Assembly: GCA_025057455.1 (NCBI GenBank)
Contig: JANWWY010000001.1
Coordinates: 1-64,000, forward strand
DNA from: Aquificaceae bacterium
GTDB lineage: Bacteria; Aquificota; Aquificia; Aquificales; Aquificaceae
Length of the DNA: 64,000 nt
Direction: 5' to 3'
Positions 7,312 to 13,271 of the stretch are shown here, in pieces (the stretch's first letter is position 1; each line of letters begins with the position of its first letter). The position numbers were made by a program, and so were the translations under genes. The notes beneath the pieces are model-generated. The model searched no databases. It was not told the DNA's origin and was given only the letters and a program-made list of their open reading frames with translations.

Positions 7312-8874
7312 TTAACCTATACCCAACTCTTTTAACTTTCTCCACAGTGTGGTTCTATGTATGCCCAAGATTCTTGCGGCAAGGCTCCTGTTGCCACCAG
7401 TTTGCTCAAGTACCCTAAGGATTTTTTCTTTCTCCTCCTGCGCTTTTATCTCTCTGTCAGTATCTAACTCAATGTCCTCAGGATTTACGAGACTACCCTT
7501 ACAGGTAATGACCGCACGTTCTATCATGTTTTCCAACTCCCTGACGTTACCGGGGAAAGAGTAGGAAAGTAAAAGCCTCATAGCTTCTGAAGATACGCCT
7601 CTAATTTTTCTGGCATATTTCTGTGAGTATTTTTCCACAAACTTACTAACCAGAAGGGGAATATCTTCCCTTCTTTCTCTCAAAGGTGGTAGATGAAGTC
7701 TTACCACGCCAAGCCTATAGTAAAGGTCTTCTCTAAAGTGTCCCTGTTTCATTAACTCTTTTAGGTTTTTGTTGGTGGACGCTATTATCCTGAGGTTTAC
7801 TCTTCTTGTCTTTGTATCTCCGAGTCTTTCAAACTCTTTTTCTTGCACGAGATGTAATATCTTAGCCTGAAGTGAAAGGGGCATATCGCCTATCTCATCT
7901 AAAAGAAGTGTTCCACCTTCCGCCAGTTCAACCTTGCCAGGTTTGTCCCTTACAGCACCAGTAAAAGCTCCCCTCGCATAACCAAAAAGTTCTGCCTCCA
8001 GCAGTGTGTCTGGTATGGCGGCGCAGTTCACCTTTACAAAAGGCTTATCCCTCCTTGGTGAAAGGTAGTGTATGTACTTTGCCAAAAGGCTCTTTCCTGT
8101 GCCCGTTTCTCCTTCTATGAGTACGTTTACGTCATATTCCGCTACCGCTCTTGCGGTATCCAAGACCTTTTGAAAGGTTGGGCTTTTTGTAATTATGACC
8201 TCACCCTCCTCAAGCTCGCACACAGAGACATTGCTTACCACATAAAGAGATACCACATAGCCAAAACCCGATGACATTGGGGATACAAGAAGAGATGCTT
8301 TCTGTCTACCGCAAGGTGTTTCTATGTATATATCAGACCTTTCTCCTTCTGGTGGAAGCTCCTGAAGGGAAAGGTTTATAAGGTCGCTTATACTTTTTCC
8401 AGTCAGGTCTTCTTCTTCCTCTCTGCAGAGCATCCTTCTGGCTATGTGGTTATGCTCTAAAACTTTTCCTTCTGGGTCAATCACAAGGATGGCTTCAACT
8501 ATAGAGTTGAGTATGGTTTCTTTGTAGGTTTTTTGTCTTTCCGCTTCAAGAATACAATAAACCACGTTACTAACATCCTTGAATATCTCTATAACGCCCT
8601 TGAATTTACCACTTTCGTAGAAGGGTGACATACTCCAGCAAGAATGCTTTGAATTCTTAAGAACCACATCGTAAACCTGAACTCCTTCCCCCTCCTCCCT
8701 CACATAGCCAAAGGGACAAGATTCGCATATGGAAAATAGACCTACACAGCTTTTACCTACCAGCTCATTTTCTCCCAAAAGCCTCTTGGCTGAACTGTTT
8801 GCATAGACTACCCTTAAGTTTTCATCTATGAGGAGGACCCCGTCGAAGAGACTGTCAAAGAGGGAAAGGTCCAT
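7312..8874 (-). CDS. sigma-54-dependent transcriptional activator with PAS domains
   Basis: This bacterial enhancer-binding protein opens sigma-54 promoters using ATP. An N-terminal PAS domain (about 1-110) carries three cysteines (C43, C50, C53) in a CxxxxxxCxxC pattern. A second PAS-like domain (about 115-220) follows. The AAA+ domain has Walker A GETGTGKSLLAKYIH, the sigma-54-contacting GAFTGA, Walker B TLLLDEIGDM, and a C-terminal Fis-type helix-turn-helix (GGNRSLAARILGIHRTTLWR). There is no receiver domain, so it probably senses a small molecule or redox state. I chose the ATG at 8874 over the one at 8889 because TATAAT lies 6 bases before it. The adjacent cluster has a matching sigma-54 promoter at 10356-10371. 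Confidence 0.95.
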   Translation of the reverse strand: MDLSLFDSLFDGVLLIDENLRVVYANSSAKRLLGENELVGKSCVGLFSICESCPFGYVREEGEGVQVYDVVLKNSKHSCWSMSPFYESGKFKGVIEIFKDVSNVVYCILEAERQKTYKETILNSIVEAILVIDPEGKVLEHNHIARRMLCREEEEDLTGKSISDLINLSLQELPPEGERSDIYIETPCGRQKASLLVSPMSSGFGYVVSLYVVSNVSVCELEEGEVIITKSPTFQKVLDTARAVAEYDVNVLIEGETGTGKSLLAKYIHYLSPRRDKPFVKVNCAAIPDTLLEAELFGYARGAFTGAVRDKPGKVELAEGGTLLLDEIGDMPLSLQAKILHLVQEKEFERLGDTKTRRVNLRIIASTNKNLKELMKQGHFREDLYYRLGVVRLHLPPLRERREDIPLLVSKFVEKYSQKYARKIRGVSSEAMRLLLSYSFPGNVRELENMIERAVITCKGSLVNPEDIELDTDREIKAQEEKEKILRVLEQTGGNRSLAARILGIHRTTLWRKLKELGIG

Positions 8875-8881
8875 GTGGAAA

Positions 8882-9268
8882 TTATACATCCCAGACAGTA
8901 GGTATCCTTGACATCATTCTAAGGCTCTCCTCAAAGGAGGACATGTATTTCATAGCAGTTATCATGGACCCCTTAAACTTGAGCCTTTTGGTGAGCATGG
9001 CAGCCCTCGGACCCATCTCACCTGTGGCGAGCTTTTTCCAGTTTTCTGGACTTGCCCATAGTTCAAAATCGTACTTTTGCGAATTTGCCTTGCCAGCGTG
9101 CTTTGCAGTTCCCTTTTCTACAATAAGCTCAACAGCCTCGCTTTCTTTGCCCTCTATGTAGTACTTTATGCTGGCGGAAAAATCCTCAAGATTTTTCTTA
9201 AGCTTTTCGTTTTTGTTCCACTCATCCATGTAAGCCTTTATCCAATCCTCTGAAAGAAATCTGTGCAT
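8882..9268 (-). CDS. SCP2-like (sterol carrier) domain protein, copy 1
   Basis: At 128 residues this matches a stand-alone SCP2-fold protein, a family with a hydrophobic cavity for lipid-like ligands. Key blocks are SIKYYIEGKESEAVELIVEKG, DFELWASPENWKKLATGEMG and KRLKFKGSMITAMKYMSSFE; the last is the usual SCP2 end (LKxxGdxxxAxk). There is no signal peptide, so it is cytoplasmic. A GGAGGTAAC site precedes the ATG. It lies 10 bases downstream of the cytochrome c gene and is a paralog of 10465-10860. The ligand and role are unknown; pairing with DUF2173 genes twice in a row is the main clue. Confidence 0.85.
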   Translation of the reverse strand: MHRFLSEDWIKAYMDEWNKNEKLKKNLEDFSASIKYYIEGKESEAVELIVEKGTAKHAGKANSQKYDFELWASPENWKKLATGEMGPRAAMLTKRLKFKGSMITAMKYMSSFEESLRMMSRIPTVWDV

Positions 9269-9278
9269 TGTTACCTCC

Positions 9279-9572
9279 TTATTTGAGGGACAAAATCCAC
9301 CTAATTATTTCTTTTGCCTCTGCATCTGGTATCTTTTGAGGTGGCATAGGTATAGTTCCCCATACGCCAGAACTTCCCTTGAGGGTCTTCTCCGTAAGAT
9401 ATTCTACTGCGTCGGCCCTGCCTGCATACTTTTTGGCTATGTCTGTGTAGGAAGGTCCGACCTTCTTAGCCTTTATGTCGTGACAGGCCATACAACCCCT
9501 CTGCTTCGCCAACTGCTCACCCGCATGGGAAGCATGAAAAAGAAGCCCCATAATAAGGAAAAGTTTCCACAT
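9279..9572 (-). CDS. periplasmic cytochrome c552-type class I cytochrome
   Basis: A 17-residue signal peptide (MWKLFLIMGLLFHASHA) precedes a mature domain of 80 residues. It starts EQLAKQRGCMACH with the CxxCH haem site, and the axial methionine sits in GTIPMPPQ. The mature sequence is very similar, from memory, to Hydrogenobacter thermophilus cytochrome c552, including KAKKVGP, KKYAGR, GSSGVWG and the C-terminal WILS. Such proteins carry electrons to terminal oxidases or nitrite reductase. It sits between a DUF2173 gene and an SCP2 gene, with a strong terminator just upstream, so it may depend on read-through or on a promoter I could not find. Confidence 0.95.
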   Translation of the reverse strand: MWKLFLIMGLLFHASHAGEQLAKQRGCMACHDIKAKKVGPSYTDIAKKYAGRADAVEYLTEKTLKGSSGVWGTIPMPPQKIPDAEAKEIIRWILSLK

Positions 9573-9586
9573 GCTTAACCTCCAAG

Positions 9587-9616
9587 AAAAAAAGGGGAAG
9601 GCTCAGGACCTTCCCC
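9587..9616 (-). terminator. rho-independent terminator between DUF2173 and cytochrome c genes
   Basis: On the minus strand GGGGAAGG and CCTTCCCC form a perfect 8-bp stem with a 7-base loop, followed directly by seven T. It lies just after the stop of the DUF2173 gene at 9626 and before the cytochrome c gene. It should end most transcripts from the sigma-54 promoter, leaving the downstream genes at a lower level. Confidence 0.9.
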
Positions 9617-9625
9617 ATTGAGCTC

Positions 9626-9961
9626 TCACTTTCCTGCTTCCTCTCTCAAAACCTTGAAGACTTCATTGAAGGAAACTTCATCGTTGTTTACAAAGACTCC
9701 CACATTGCCCATAACACACACAGAATACTTGGGACCGGTAAGTGCCCAACCATGCAAAGGTGTCCACTCCTGACCTGAAAAGGCGGTGTATCCGTCGCAC
9801 TGCATCCTTGCCATCATATTGTTGGCTGCACACATCTCCGCAGCCATGGCTGCATGCTCTTCGGATATGTTGCCCCTGTAGGCAACCAGTTTCCCATCAT
9901 CCGTAAACTCACCCGCAGCCCACACTCCCTTAATGTTCATAAGTCTGTCAAGGTTTGCCAT
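9626..9961 (-). CDS. DUF2173 family protein, type A, copy 1
   Basis: This 111-residue protein belongs to the small DUF2173 family, whose fold is expected to be roadblock/LC7-like. It shows MANLDRLMNIKGVWAAGEF, DDGKLVAYRGN, EMCAANNMMARMQ, SGQEWTPLHGWAL and VMGNVGVFV. I chose the ATG at 9961 over the GTG at 9970 because GGAGGTGATTACC is then correctly spaced. It follows the type B gene by 15 bases and is ended by a strong terminator. Its paralog is 10890-11225. Type A differs from type B in the QEWTPLHGW block, where type B has GFYPVCGF, so the two could form a heterodimer; that is inference. Confidence 0.85.
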   Translation of the reverse strand: MANLDRLMNIKGVWAAGEFTDDGKLVAYRGNISEEHAAMAAEMCAANNMMARMQCDGYTAFSGQEWTPLHGWALTGPKYSVCVMGNVGVFVNNDEVSFNEVFKVLREEAGK

Positions 9962-9976
9962 GGTAATCACCTCCTT

Positions 9977-10318
9977 TTAGATGTATTTTGAAAGGACTTC
10001 AAAGGTCTTATCAAAGTCTGCCTTATCAAGCTCTACAAATACACCCACGTTGCCCATTATGCAGGCGGCATACTTTCCACCCGCAACCGCAAAACCACAA
10101 ACAGGATAAAAACCTCCCTGACCCGTATAGGCACTCCACCCTTTTGCCTGCATGTTGCCCATGAGTTTGTTGGCAGCACACATCATGGCAGCAATCTCTG
10201 CGGACTTCTCGTCAATGTTGCCATAGTAAGCCAAAAGCCTGCCATCGTCAGTAAACTCCCCGGCTGCTATAGCTCCAGGTATGGACATTAGCTCCTTTAG
10301 CTTGCTGAGTGTTGCCAT
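9977..10318 (-). CDS. DUF2173 family protein, type B, copy 1
   Basis: A 113-residue DUF2173 protein: MATLSKLKELMSIPGAIAAG, DDGRLLAYYGN, MMCAANKLMGNMQ, TGQGGFYPVCGFAV and IMGNVGVFVELDKADFDKTF. A longer frame reaches upstream to 10372, but that part covers the sigma-54 promoter. The ATG at 10318 has GGAGGTAGTGCC in front of it and fits the paralogs. It is the first gene after the promoter at 10356-10371, with a leader of about 27 bases. Two cysteines (MMCAAN and CGF) are spaced as in the type A gene. No biochemical function is known to me. Confidence 0.85.
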   Translation of the reverse strand: MATLSKLKELMSIPGAIAAGEFTDDGRLLAYYGNIDEKSAEIAAMMCAANKLMGNMQAKGWSAYTGQGGFYPVCGFAVAGGKYAACIMGNVGVFVELDKADFDKTFEVLSKYI

Positions 10319-10355
10319 GGCACTACCTCCTTTGAAGTTTTTCAACCTTACTATA

Positions 10356-10371
10356 TGCAATAAACGTGCCA
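10356..10371 (-). promoter_or_regulatory. sigma-54 (-24/-12) promoter
   Basis: The minus strand reads TGGCACG, four bases, then TTGCA, giving GG-N10-GC exactly and matching the sigma-54 consensus at all key positions. The -24 GG is at 10370-10369 and the -12 GC at 10358-10357. The predicted start is near 10345, about 27 bases before the DUF2173 ATG. A sigma-54 activator gene lies 1.5 kb downstream in the same cluster. Confidence 0.85.
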
Positions 10372-10442
10372 AAAGGCACGAATCCGGAAGTTTTGATACA
10401 CAAGTGTTTTGATAGAGTTTACGCTGTTAAAGGATGTTGTGT

Positions 10443-10461
10443 GTTGCAACGATGTTGCAAC
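10443..10461. promoter_or_regulatory. double palindrome, likely enhancer (UAS) site
   Basis: GTTGCAAC, a perfect 8-bp palindrome, occurs at 10443-10450 and again at 10454-10461, 11 bp apart, so both lie on the same face of the helix. The pair is about 100 bp upstream of the predicted sigma-54 start, the usual distance for an activator site. It lies just past the stop of the SCP2 gene, in otherwise noncoding DNA. Confidence 0.65.
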
Positions 10462-10464
10462 AAC

Positions 10465-10860
10465 CTATAGCGACCAACGGGTAGGAATGCTAGAAAATGT
10501 GCTTATGAGGTCTTCAAGCACATCCTCGTATTTAAAAGCTTCAATGAGAGAGCCTTTGAATTTTAGCTTTTTAGTTATGAGAGCAAACCTTGGACCAATC
10601 TCTCCTGTTGCTATAGCCTTCCAAACCTCTAACCTCGCTCCAATTTCGTAATCAAAAGTATTTGAGCGAACCTCCCCCAAGTAAACTATGCGACCATTTT
10701 CTACCCTTAACTCTACAGCTCCTATTTCGTTGCCTCTATCGTCCTCTACGTAGTACTTTATGTTTGCGCCAAAGCCTCTTAGTCTTTCCTCTATATCTTT
10801 GCGCTCCGCGATAAGTTTCCGGCAAAACTCTATCCATTCCTTAGAAAGAAAATCAAACAT
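10465..10860 (-). CDS. SCP2-like domain protein, copy 2
   Basis: This 131-residue protein is a paralog of 8882-9268: FLSKEWIEF, NIKYYVEDD, GAVELRVENGRIVYLGE, ATGEIGPRFALITKKLKFKG and the IPTRW ending align with copy 1 (IPTVW). It is more diverged than a recent duplicate would be. I start it at ATG 10860 (MFDFLSKEW, matching copy 1's MHRFLSEDW); the frame also has an ATG at 10875 inside the upstream hairpin. It follows the type A DUF2173 gene by 29 bases. No signal peptide is seen. Ligand and role are unknown. Confidence 0.8.
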   Translation of the reverse strand: MFDFLSKEWIEFCRKLIAERKDIEERLRGFGANIKYYVEDDRGNEIGAVELRVENGRIVYLGEVRSNTFDYEIGARLEVWKAIATGEIGPRFALITKKLKFKGSLIEAFKYEDVLEDLISTFSSIPTRWSL

Positions 10861-10865
10861 GATAA

Positions 10866-10885
10866 AGGCCCCCATACGGGGGCTT
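10866..10885 (-). promoter_or_regulatory. hairpin between DUF2173 type A copy 2 and SCP2 copy 2
   Basis: GCCCCC and GGGGGC form a 6-bp stem with a 4-base loop, extended by a wobble and one more pair. On the minus strand it is followed by CTTTATC, a poor T tract. The 3' arm holds the only Shine-Dalgarno-like G run before the SCP2 start, so folding would hide it. It could be a leaky terminator or a translational brake. Confidence 0.5.
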
Positions 10886-10889
10886 CGCC

Positions 10890-11225
10890 TTAGGACCTAG
10901 ACTCCTCCATAAGTGCCTTGAGAATCTCGTTGAAGGAGACCTCCCTCGTGTTAAACATAACACCCAAATTTTTAAACACGAATATACCGTGTTTGGGACC
11001 TGCTACAGCCCAGCAATGCATAGGAGTCCATTCTTGCTCCGATATGCCTGTAAATGCATCACATAGAACTGATGCTAAATTGTTATTGGCTGCACACATA
11101 CGCGCTGCCATAAGGGCAAACTCTTGGGACAGCTCGCCCTTGCACTCTACGATTGTACCATCGTTGTTAAACTGCCCAGCGGCCCACACACCTCTTATGC
11201 TTAAAAGTCTTTCAAGGTTTGCCAT
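10890..11225 (-). CDS. DUF2173 family protein, type A, copy 2
   Basis: A 111-residue DUF2173 protein: MANLERLLSIRGVWAAGQF, RMCAANNNLAS, SEQEWTPMHCWAVAGPKHG and VSFNEILKALMEE. It aligns end to end with 9626-9961, including the QEWTP block. The start at 11225 is preceded by GGAGGTGTAGCC; the longer frame to 11264 overlaps the type B gene and is unlikely. It differs from copy 1 in having HCW rather than HGW, and KNLGVMF rather than GNVGVFV. It follows the type B gene by 13 bases, the same B-then-A order as copy 1. Confidence 0.85.
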   Translation of the reverse strand: MANLERLLSIRGVWAAGQFNNDGTIVECKGELSQEFALMAARMCAANNNLASVLCDAFTGISEQEWTPMHCWAVAGPKHGIFVFKNLGVMFNTREVSFNEILKALMEESRS

Positions 11226-11238
11226 GGCTACACCTCCC

Positions 11239-11583
11239 TTATACATAGTTAGACATGATTTCAAAGGTCTTGTCTAAGTCTGCTTTTTCCAACTCGGCGA
11301 ACACTGCTACGTTGCCCATAACCATAGCCACGTACTTTCCGCATCCCACGGCAAAGCCTAATATTGGGTAAAATCCTTCCTGACCCGAGTACATGTCCCA
11401 ACCCTTTGCCATAGTGCTAGCGAGCTGTTTGATGGTGGCGCAAAGCATTGCGGAGTACTCCGCAGCCTGTTCCTTGAGATTGTCGGTGTAGAAAAGGAGC
11501 TTACCGTCATCGCTAAACTCCCCCACACCTACAGCTCCTGGAATGTCTTTGAGAAGGTCTTCCACCTTGCTTAGTTTTTGCAT
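11239..11583 (-). CDS. DUF2173 family protein, type B, copy 2
   Basis: A 114-residue DUF2173 protein: DLLKDIPGAVGVGEFSDDGK, AMLCATIKQLAST, SGQEGFYPILGFAVGCGKY, VMGNVAVFAELEKADLDKTF. It is a clear paralog of 9977-10318, with the same GFYP..GFAV block and the same KADxDKTFE ending. A strong GGAGGTGGAGCC precedes the ATG. It is the first gene of the upstream module and is divergent from def. No GG-N10-GC sigma-54 site is visible in its 140-bp upstream gap, so this copy may be controlled differently from copy 1. Confidence 0.85.
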   Translation of the reverse strand: MQKLSKVEDLLKDIPGAVGVGEFSDDGKLLFYTDNLKEQAAEYSAMLCATIKQLASTMAKGWDMYSGQEGFYPILGFAVGCGKYVAMVMGNVAVFAELEKADLDKTFEIMSNYV

Positions 11584-11652
11584 GGCTCCACCTCCTTTGG
11601 GTTTTGCTTAGAAAGTTAGGCTATGAAACGGTATTTTGCTGTGGAGTTTTTA

Positions 11653-11708
11653 CTATCTACTCGTTTATTTTCATAGTTTATACCCTTGACTCTCGTGAAA
11701 GTAGATAG
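11653..11708. repeat. inverted repeat in the divergent DUF2173/def promoter region
   Basis: CTATCTAC (11653-11660) and GTAGATAG (11701-11708) are perfect 8-bp inverted arms 40 bp apart in the 140-bp gap between the divergent genes. The right arm lies within the def promoter spacer. They could be paired operator half-sites or chance. No convincing promoter for the minus-strand DUF2173 gene was found here. Confidence 0.35.
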
Positions 11709-11714
11709 ATATTT
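11686..11714 (+). promoter_or_regulatory. candidate promoter of def
   Basis: TTGACT (11686-11691), 17 bases, then ATATTT (11709-11714). The -10 is weak but the -35 is good. The predicted start falls at about 11721, only a few bases before the ATG at 11724, and no Shine-Dalgarno is present. Confidence 0.5.
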
Positions 11715-11723
11715 AAAACAACT

Positions 11724-12233
11724 ATGGTTAGAAAAATTCTAACCTTTCCGCACCCTATACTAAAAACACCCACAAAGGAAGTGGATGTTATAGATAAGGA
11801 AATAGAGGGCTTGGTGAGGGACATGTTTGAAACCATGTATCATGCGGAAGGTGTTGGACTTGCAGCCAACCAGATAGGAGAAAGCCTAAGAATAATGGTC
11901 ATAGATACCACACCTAAGAAGGAAAGCCCACCTGTAAAACTAGTCTTGATAAACCCAGAAGTGCTCTCTAAGGAAGGAAGCATAAAGTATACAGAGGGTT
12001 GTCTTTCCTTTCCAGGGCTCACTGTAGAGGTTGAAAGGTTTAGAAAGTTGGTGGTTAAAGCCAAAGACCTTACTGGGGAAGAAAAGGTTTACGAGCTTGA
12101 GGGGTTTCCAGCAATAGTATTCCAGCATGAGATGGACCATCTTATGGGCATCACCTTCATAGACAGGGTCAACGGCATCAAAAGAAGGCTTGCCTTGGAT
12201 AAATACGCAAAACTTCAGAAGCAAAAAGCATGA
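11724..12233 (+). CDS. def: peptide deformylase
   Basis: It removes the formyl group from the N-terminal methionine of new proteins. All three motifs are present: GVGLAANQIG, EGCLSFPG with the metal-binding cysteine, and QHEMDHLMG with the two metal-binding histidines and catalytic glutamate. Length (169) is normal. There is no Shine-Dalgarno before the ATG. The stop overlaps the SpoVG-like gene by 4 bases. The RKILTFPHPILKTPTKEV N-terminus is typical and fixes the start. Confidence 0.97.
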   Translation: MVRKILTFPHPILKTPTKEVDVIDKEIEGLVRDMFETMYHAEGVGLAANQIGESLRIMVIDTTPKKESPPVKLVLINPEVLSKEGSIKYTEGCLSFPGLTVEVERFRKLVVKAKDLTGEEKVYELEGFPAIVFQHEMDHLMGITFIDRVNGIKRRLALDKYAKLQKQKA

Positions 12234-12493
12234 AGGTAGAACTGGTAGACTTTTATCCTTTTGAAGTATCCACCAGGAAACCTAGGCTTCTTGCCTATGC
12301 GGATGTAAAAATTGACAACAAGATATTAATAAGGGGTATAAAACTCTACGAAGCCAAGCATGGAGGTTATTTTATATCCATGCCTGAATTCAACCCAGAA
12401 ACAAAGAGGGCAATAGTAGAGATAGATGACAAGGAACTTTTAGAAAAAATAAGAAGGGTTGTAGTTGACCACTACAAAGACTTAAACCTATAA
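12230..12493 (+). CDS. SpoVG-like protein
   Basis: This 87-residue protein resembles SpoVG, a small regulator that in Firmicutes affects division and sporulation and binds nucleic acid. The similarity is in ADVKIDNKILIRGIKLYEAK followed by GGYFISMPEF and the C-terminal VVVDHYKDL; the SpoVG core is normally V.(D)(I/L)R(V/L)....G.F(V/I)(A/S)MP. It lacks the usual C-terminal extension. Coupling to def by an ATGA overlap suggests a housekeeping role. The family is moderately clear; the function in this lineage is not. Confidence 0.7.
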   Translation: MKVELVDFYPFEVSTRKPRLLAYADVKIDNKILIRGIKLYEAKHGGYFISMPEFNPETKRAIVEIDDKELLEKIRRVVVDHYKDLNL

Positions 12494-12527
12494 AAGGCTA
12501 TATAATAGCTTTTAGTAGGAGGGAGCA

Positions 12528-12725
12528 GTGAGACTCTCCTGTAAGATAAGGCTTAGGCGAGGAGCGGAAATACCCGATTGGTTCCGCCAGGGACTCCTTT
12601 ACCTTATAAAGGAGGCATTTATAAAAAGCGGAGAAGATGGAGAGCTTTTCTACAAAAGGTGGTATTCTTTCAACAGGAGCAAACCTTTTACCTTTTCTGT
12701 CTATAAACAGCGAAGAGTTTTTTAA
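12528..12725 (+). pseudogene. Cas6-like endoribonuclease, N-terminal fragment
   Basis: A 65-residue frame, with a GTG start after TAGGAGGGAGCA and TATAAT at 12501-12506, begins MRLSCKIRLRRGAEIPDWFR and continues YLIKEAFIKSG, ending near SKPFTFSVYKQRR. A basic first strand, IPxxxRxGLLxLI and KPFTFSV are typical of the Cas6 N-terminal ferredoxin fold, which cuts CRISPR RNA. The frame stops in a T-rich run, and no glycine-rich Cas6 C-terminus can be traced downstream. I therefore read it as a truncated remnant. No CRISPR repeats or other cas genes are nearby. Confidence 0.45.
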
Positions 12726-13155
12726 TAGTTTTAGCTATCAATTGTAGGATTGAAAACGGCTTCTTGTCTTATCTCCTGAGGGACCCAGAAACGAAAAAGT
12801 TGGACATAAGGTTAATAAAAGGCTTAAAGAAGTCTGGACCGCCTGATTACAAACAGAAAGGCAATAACAAAAACCCCTAAGTTTGTGGTGGTGGCACTTG
12901 GACAAAATAGCAAACAAGACCTATCTTACGGCAACTTTTGCCAGAGCATTCGAGAGAGGTTTACTTTTCCTCTTTATTGTGAAGGGTTTTAGAACCTTAT
13001 TACAAAAGCTGGTGGATTTCTCGGAGTCCTTCTTTTAGCTCTTGCTTTAGGTCGTCAATTTTCTAACAGTTTTACTGTGACGCCTATGACAACCTTCGGA
13101 GCTAAAAGATTAGGTTAGTCGTTCAAGTGTTGGACTTTACTTCTCTCTTAAGAGT
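12726..13155 (+). other. gene debris with no intact frame
   Basis: About 430 bases hold only broken frames. One plus-strand frame reads ENGFLSYLLRDPETKKLDIR, then shifts into TPKFVVVALGQNSKQDLSYG. A minus-strand piece near 13010-13065 reads KIDDLKQELKEGLREIHQLL followed by a double stop and looks like the end of a coiled-coil protein. None can be assigned to a family. The mix of strands and frames suggests decayed genes beside the dif-like site. Confidence 0.4.
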
Positions 13156-13183
13156 TGTTAATATAATTGCCATTATATTAACA
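13156..13183. other. dif: dif-like Xer recombination site (28 bp, 11-6-11)
   Basis: Arms TGTTAATATAA (13156-13166) and TTATATTAACA (13173-13183) are perfect inverted repeats around the 6-base centre TTGCCA. This is the 11-6-11 layout of bacterial and archaeal dif sites, where two recombinase monomers bind the arms. From memory the right arm resembles the E. coli XerD arm (TTATGTTAAAT), and the inner part resembles the Pyrococcus XerA site. A Xer-type gene starts 720 bp downstream. A plain transcription operator is the main alternative, since a promoter begins 32 bp further on. Confidence 0.55.
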
Positions 13184-13214
13184 TGCCTGGATGGCTTTTG
13201 CTTGTTGATACATG

Positions 13215-13243
13215 TTGACATCTATAAATTTTTGACATATCAT
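13215..13243 (+). promoter_or_regulatory. sigma-70 type promoter of the HTH/coiled-coil gene
   Basis: TTGACA (13215-13220), 17 bases, TATCAT (13238-13243). The predicted start is near 13250, giving a leader of about 22 bases with aaaggagag before the ATG at 13272. The transcript probably continues into xer and trmD, which follow with little or no gap. Confidence 0.8.
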
Positions 13244-13271
13244 AGTATCAAATACTTGAAAGGAGAGCATC

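Noticed and set aside
10319..10372. Longer start for DUF2173 type B copy 1
   Set aside because: The added part covers the sigma-54 promoter and lacks similarity to the paralog.
12494..13271. CRISPR array or insertion sequence near the Cas6-like fragment
   Set aside because: No repeated spaced units, no terminal inverted repeats flanking a transposase and no transposase motif were seen.
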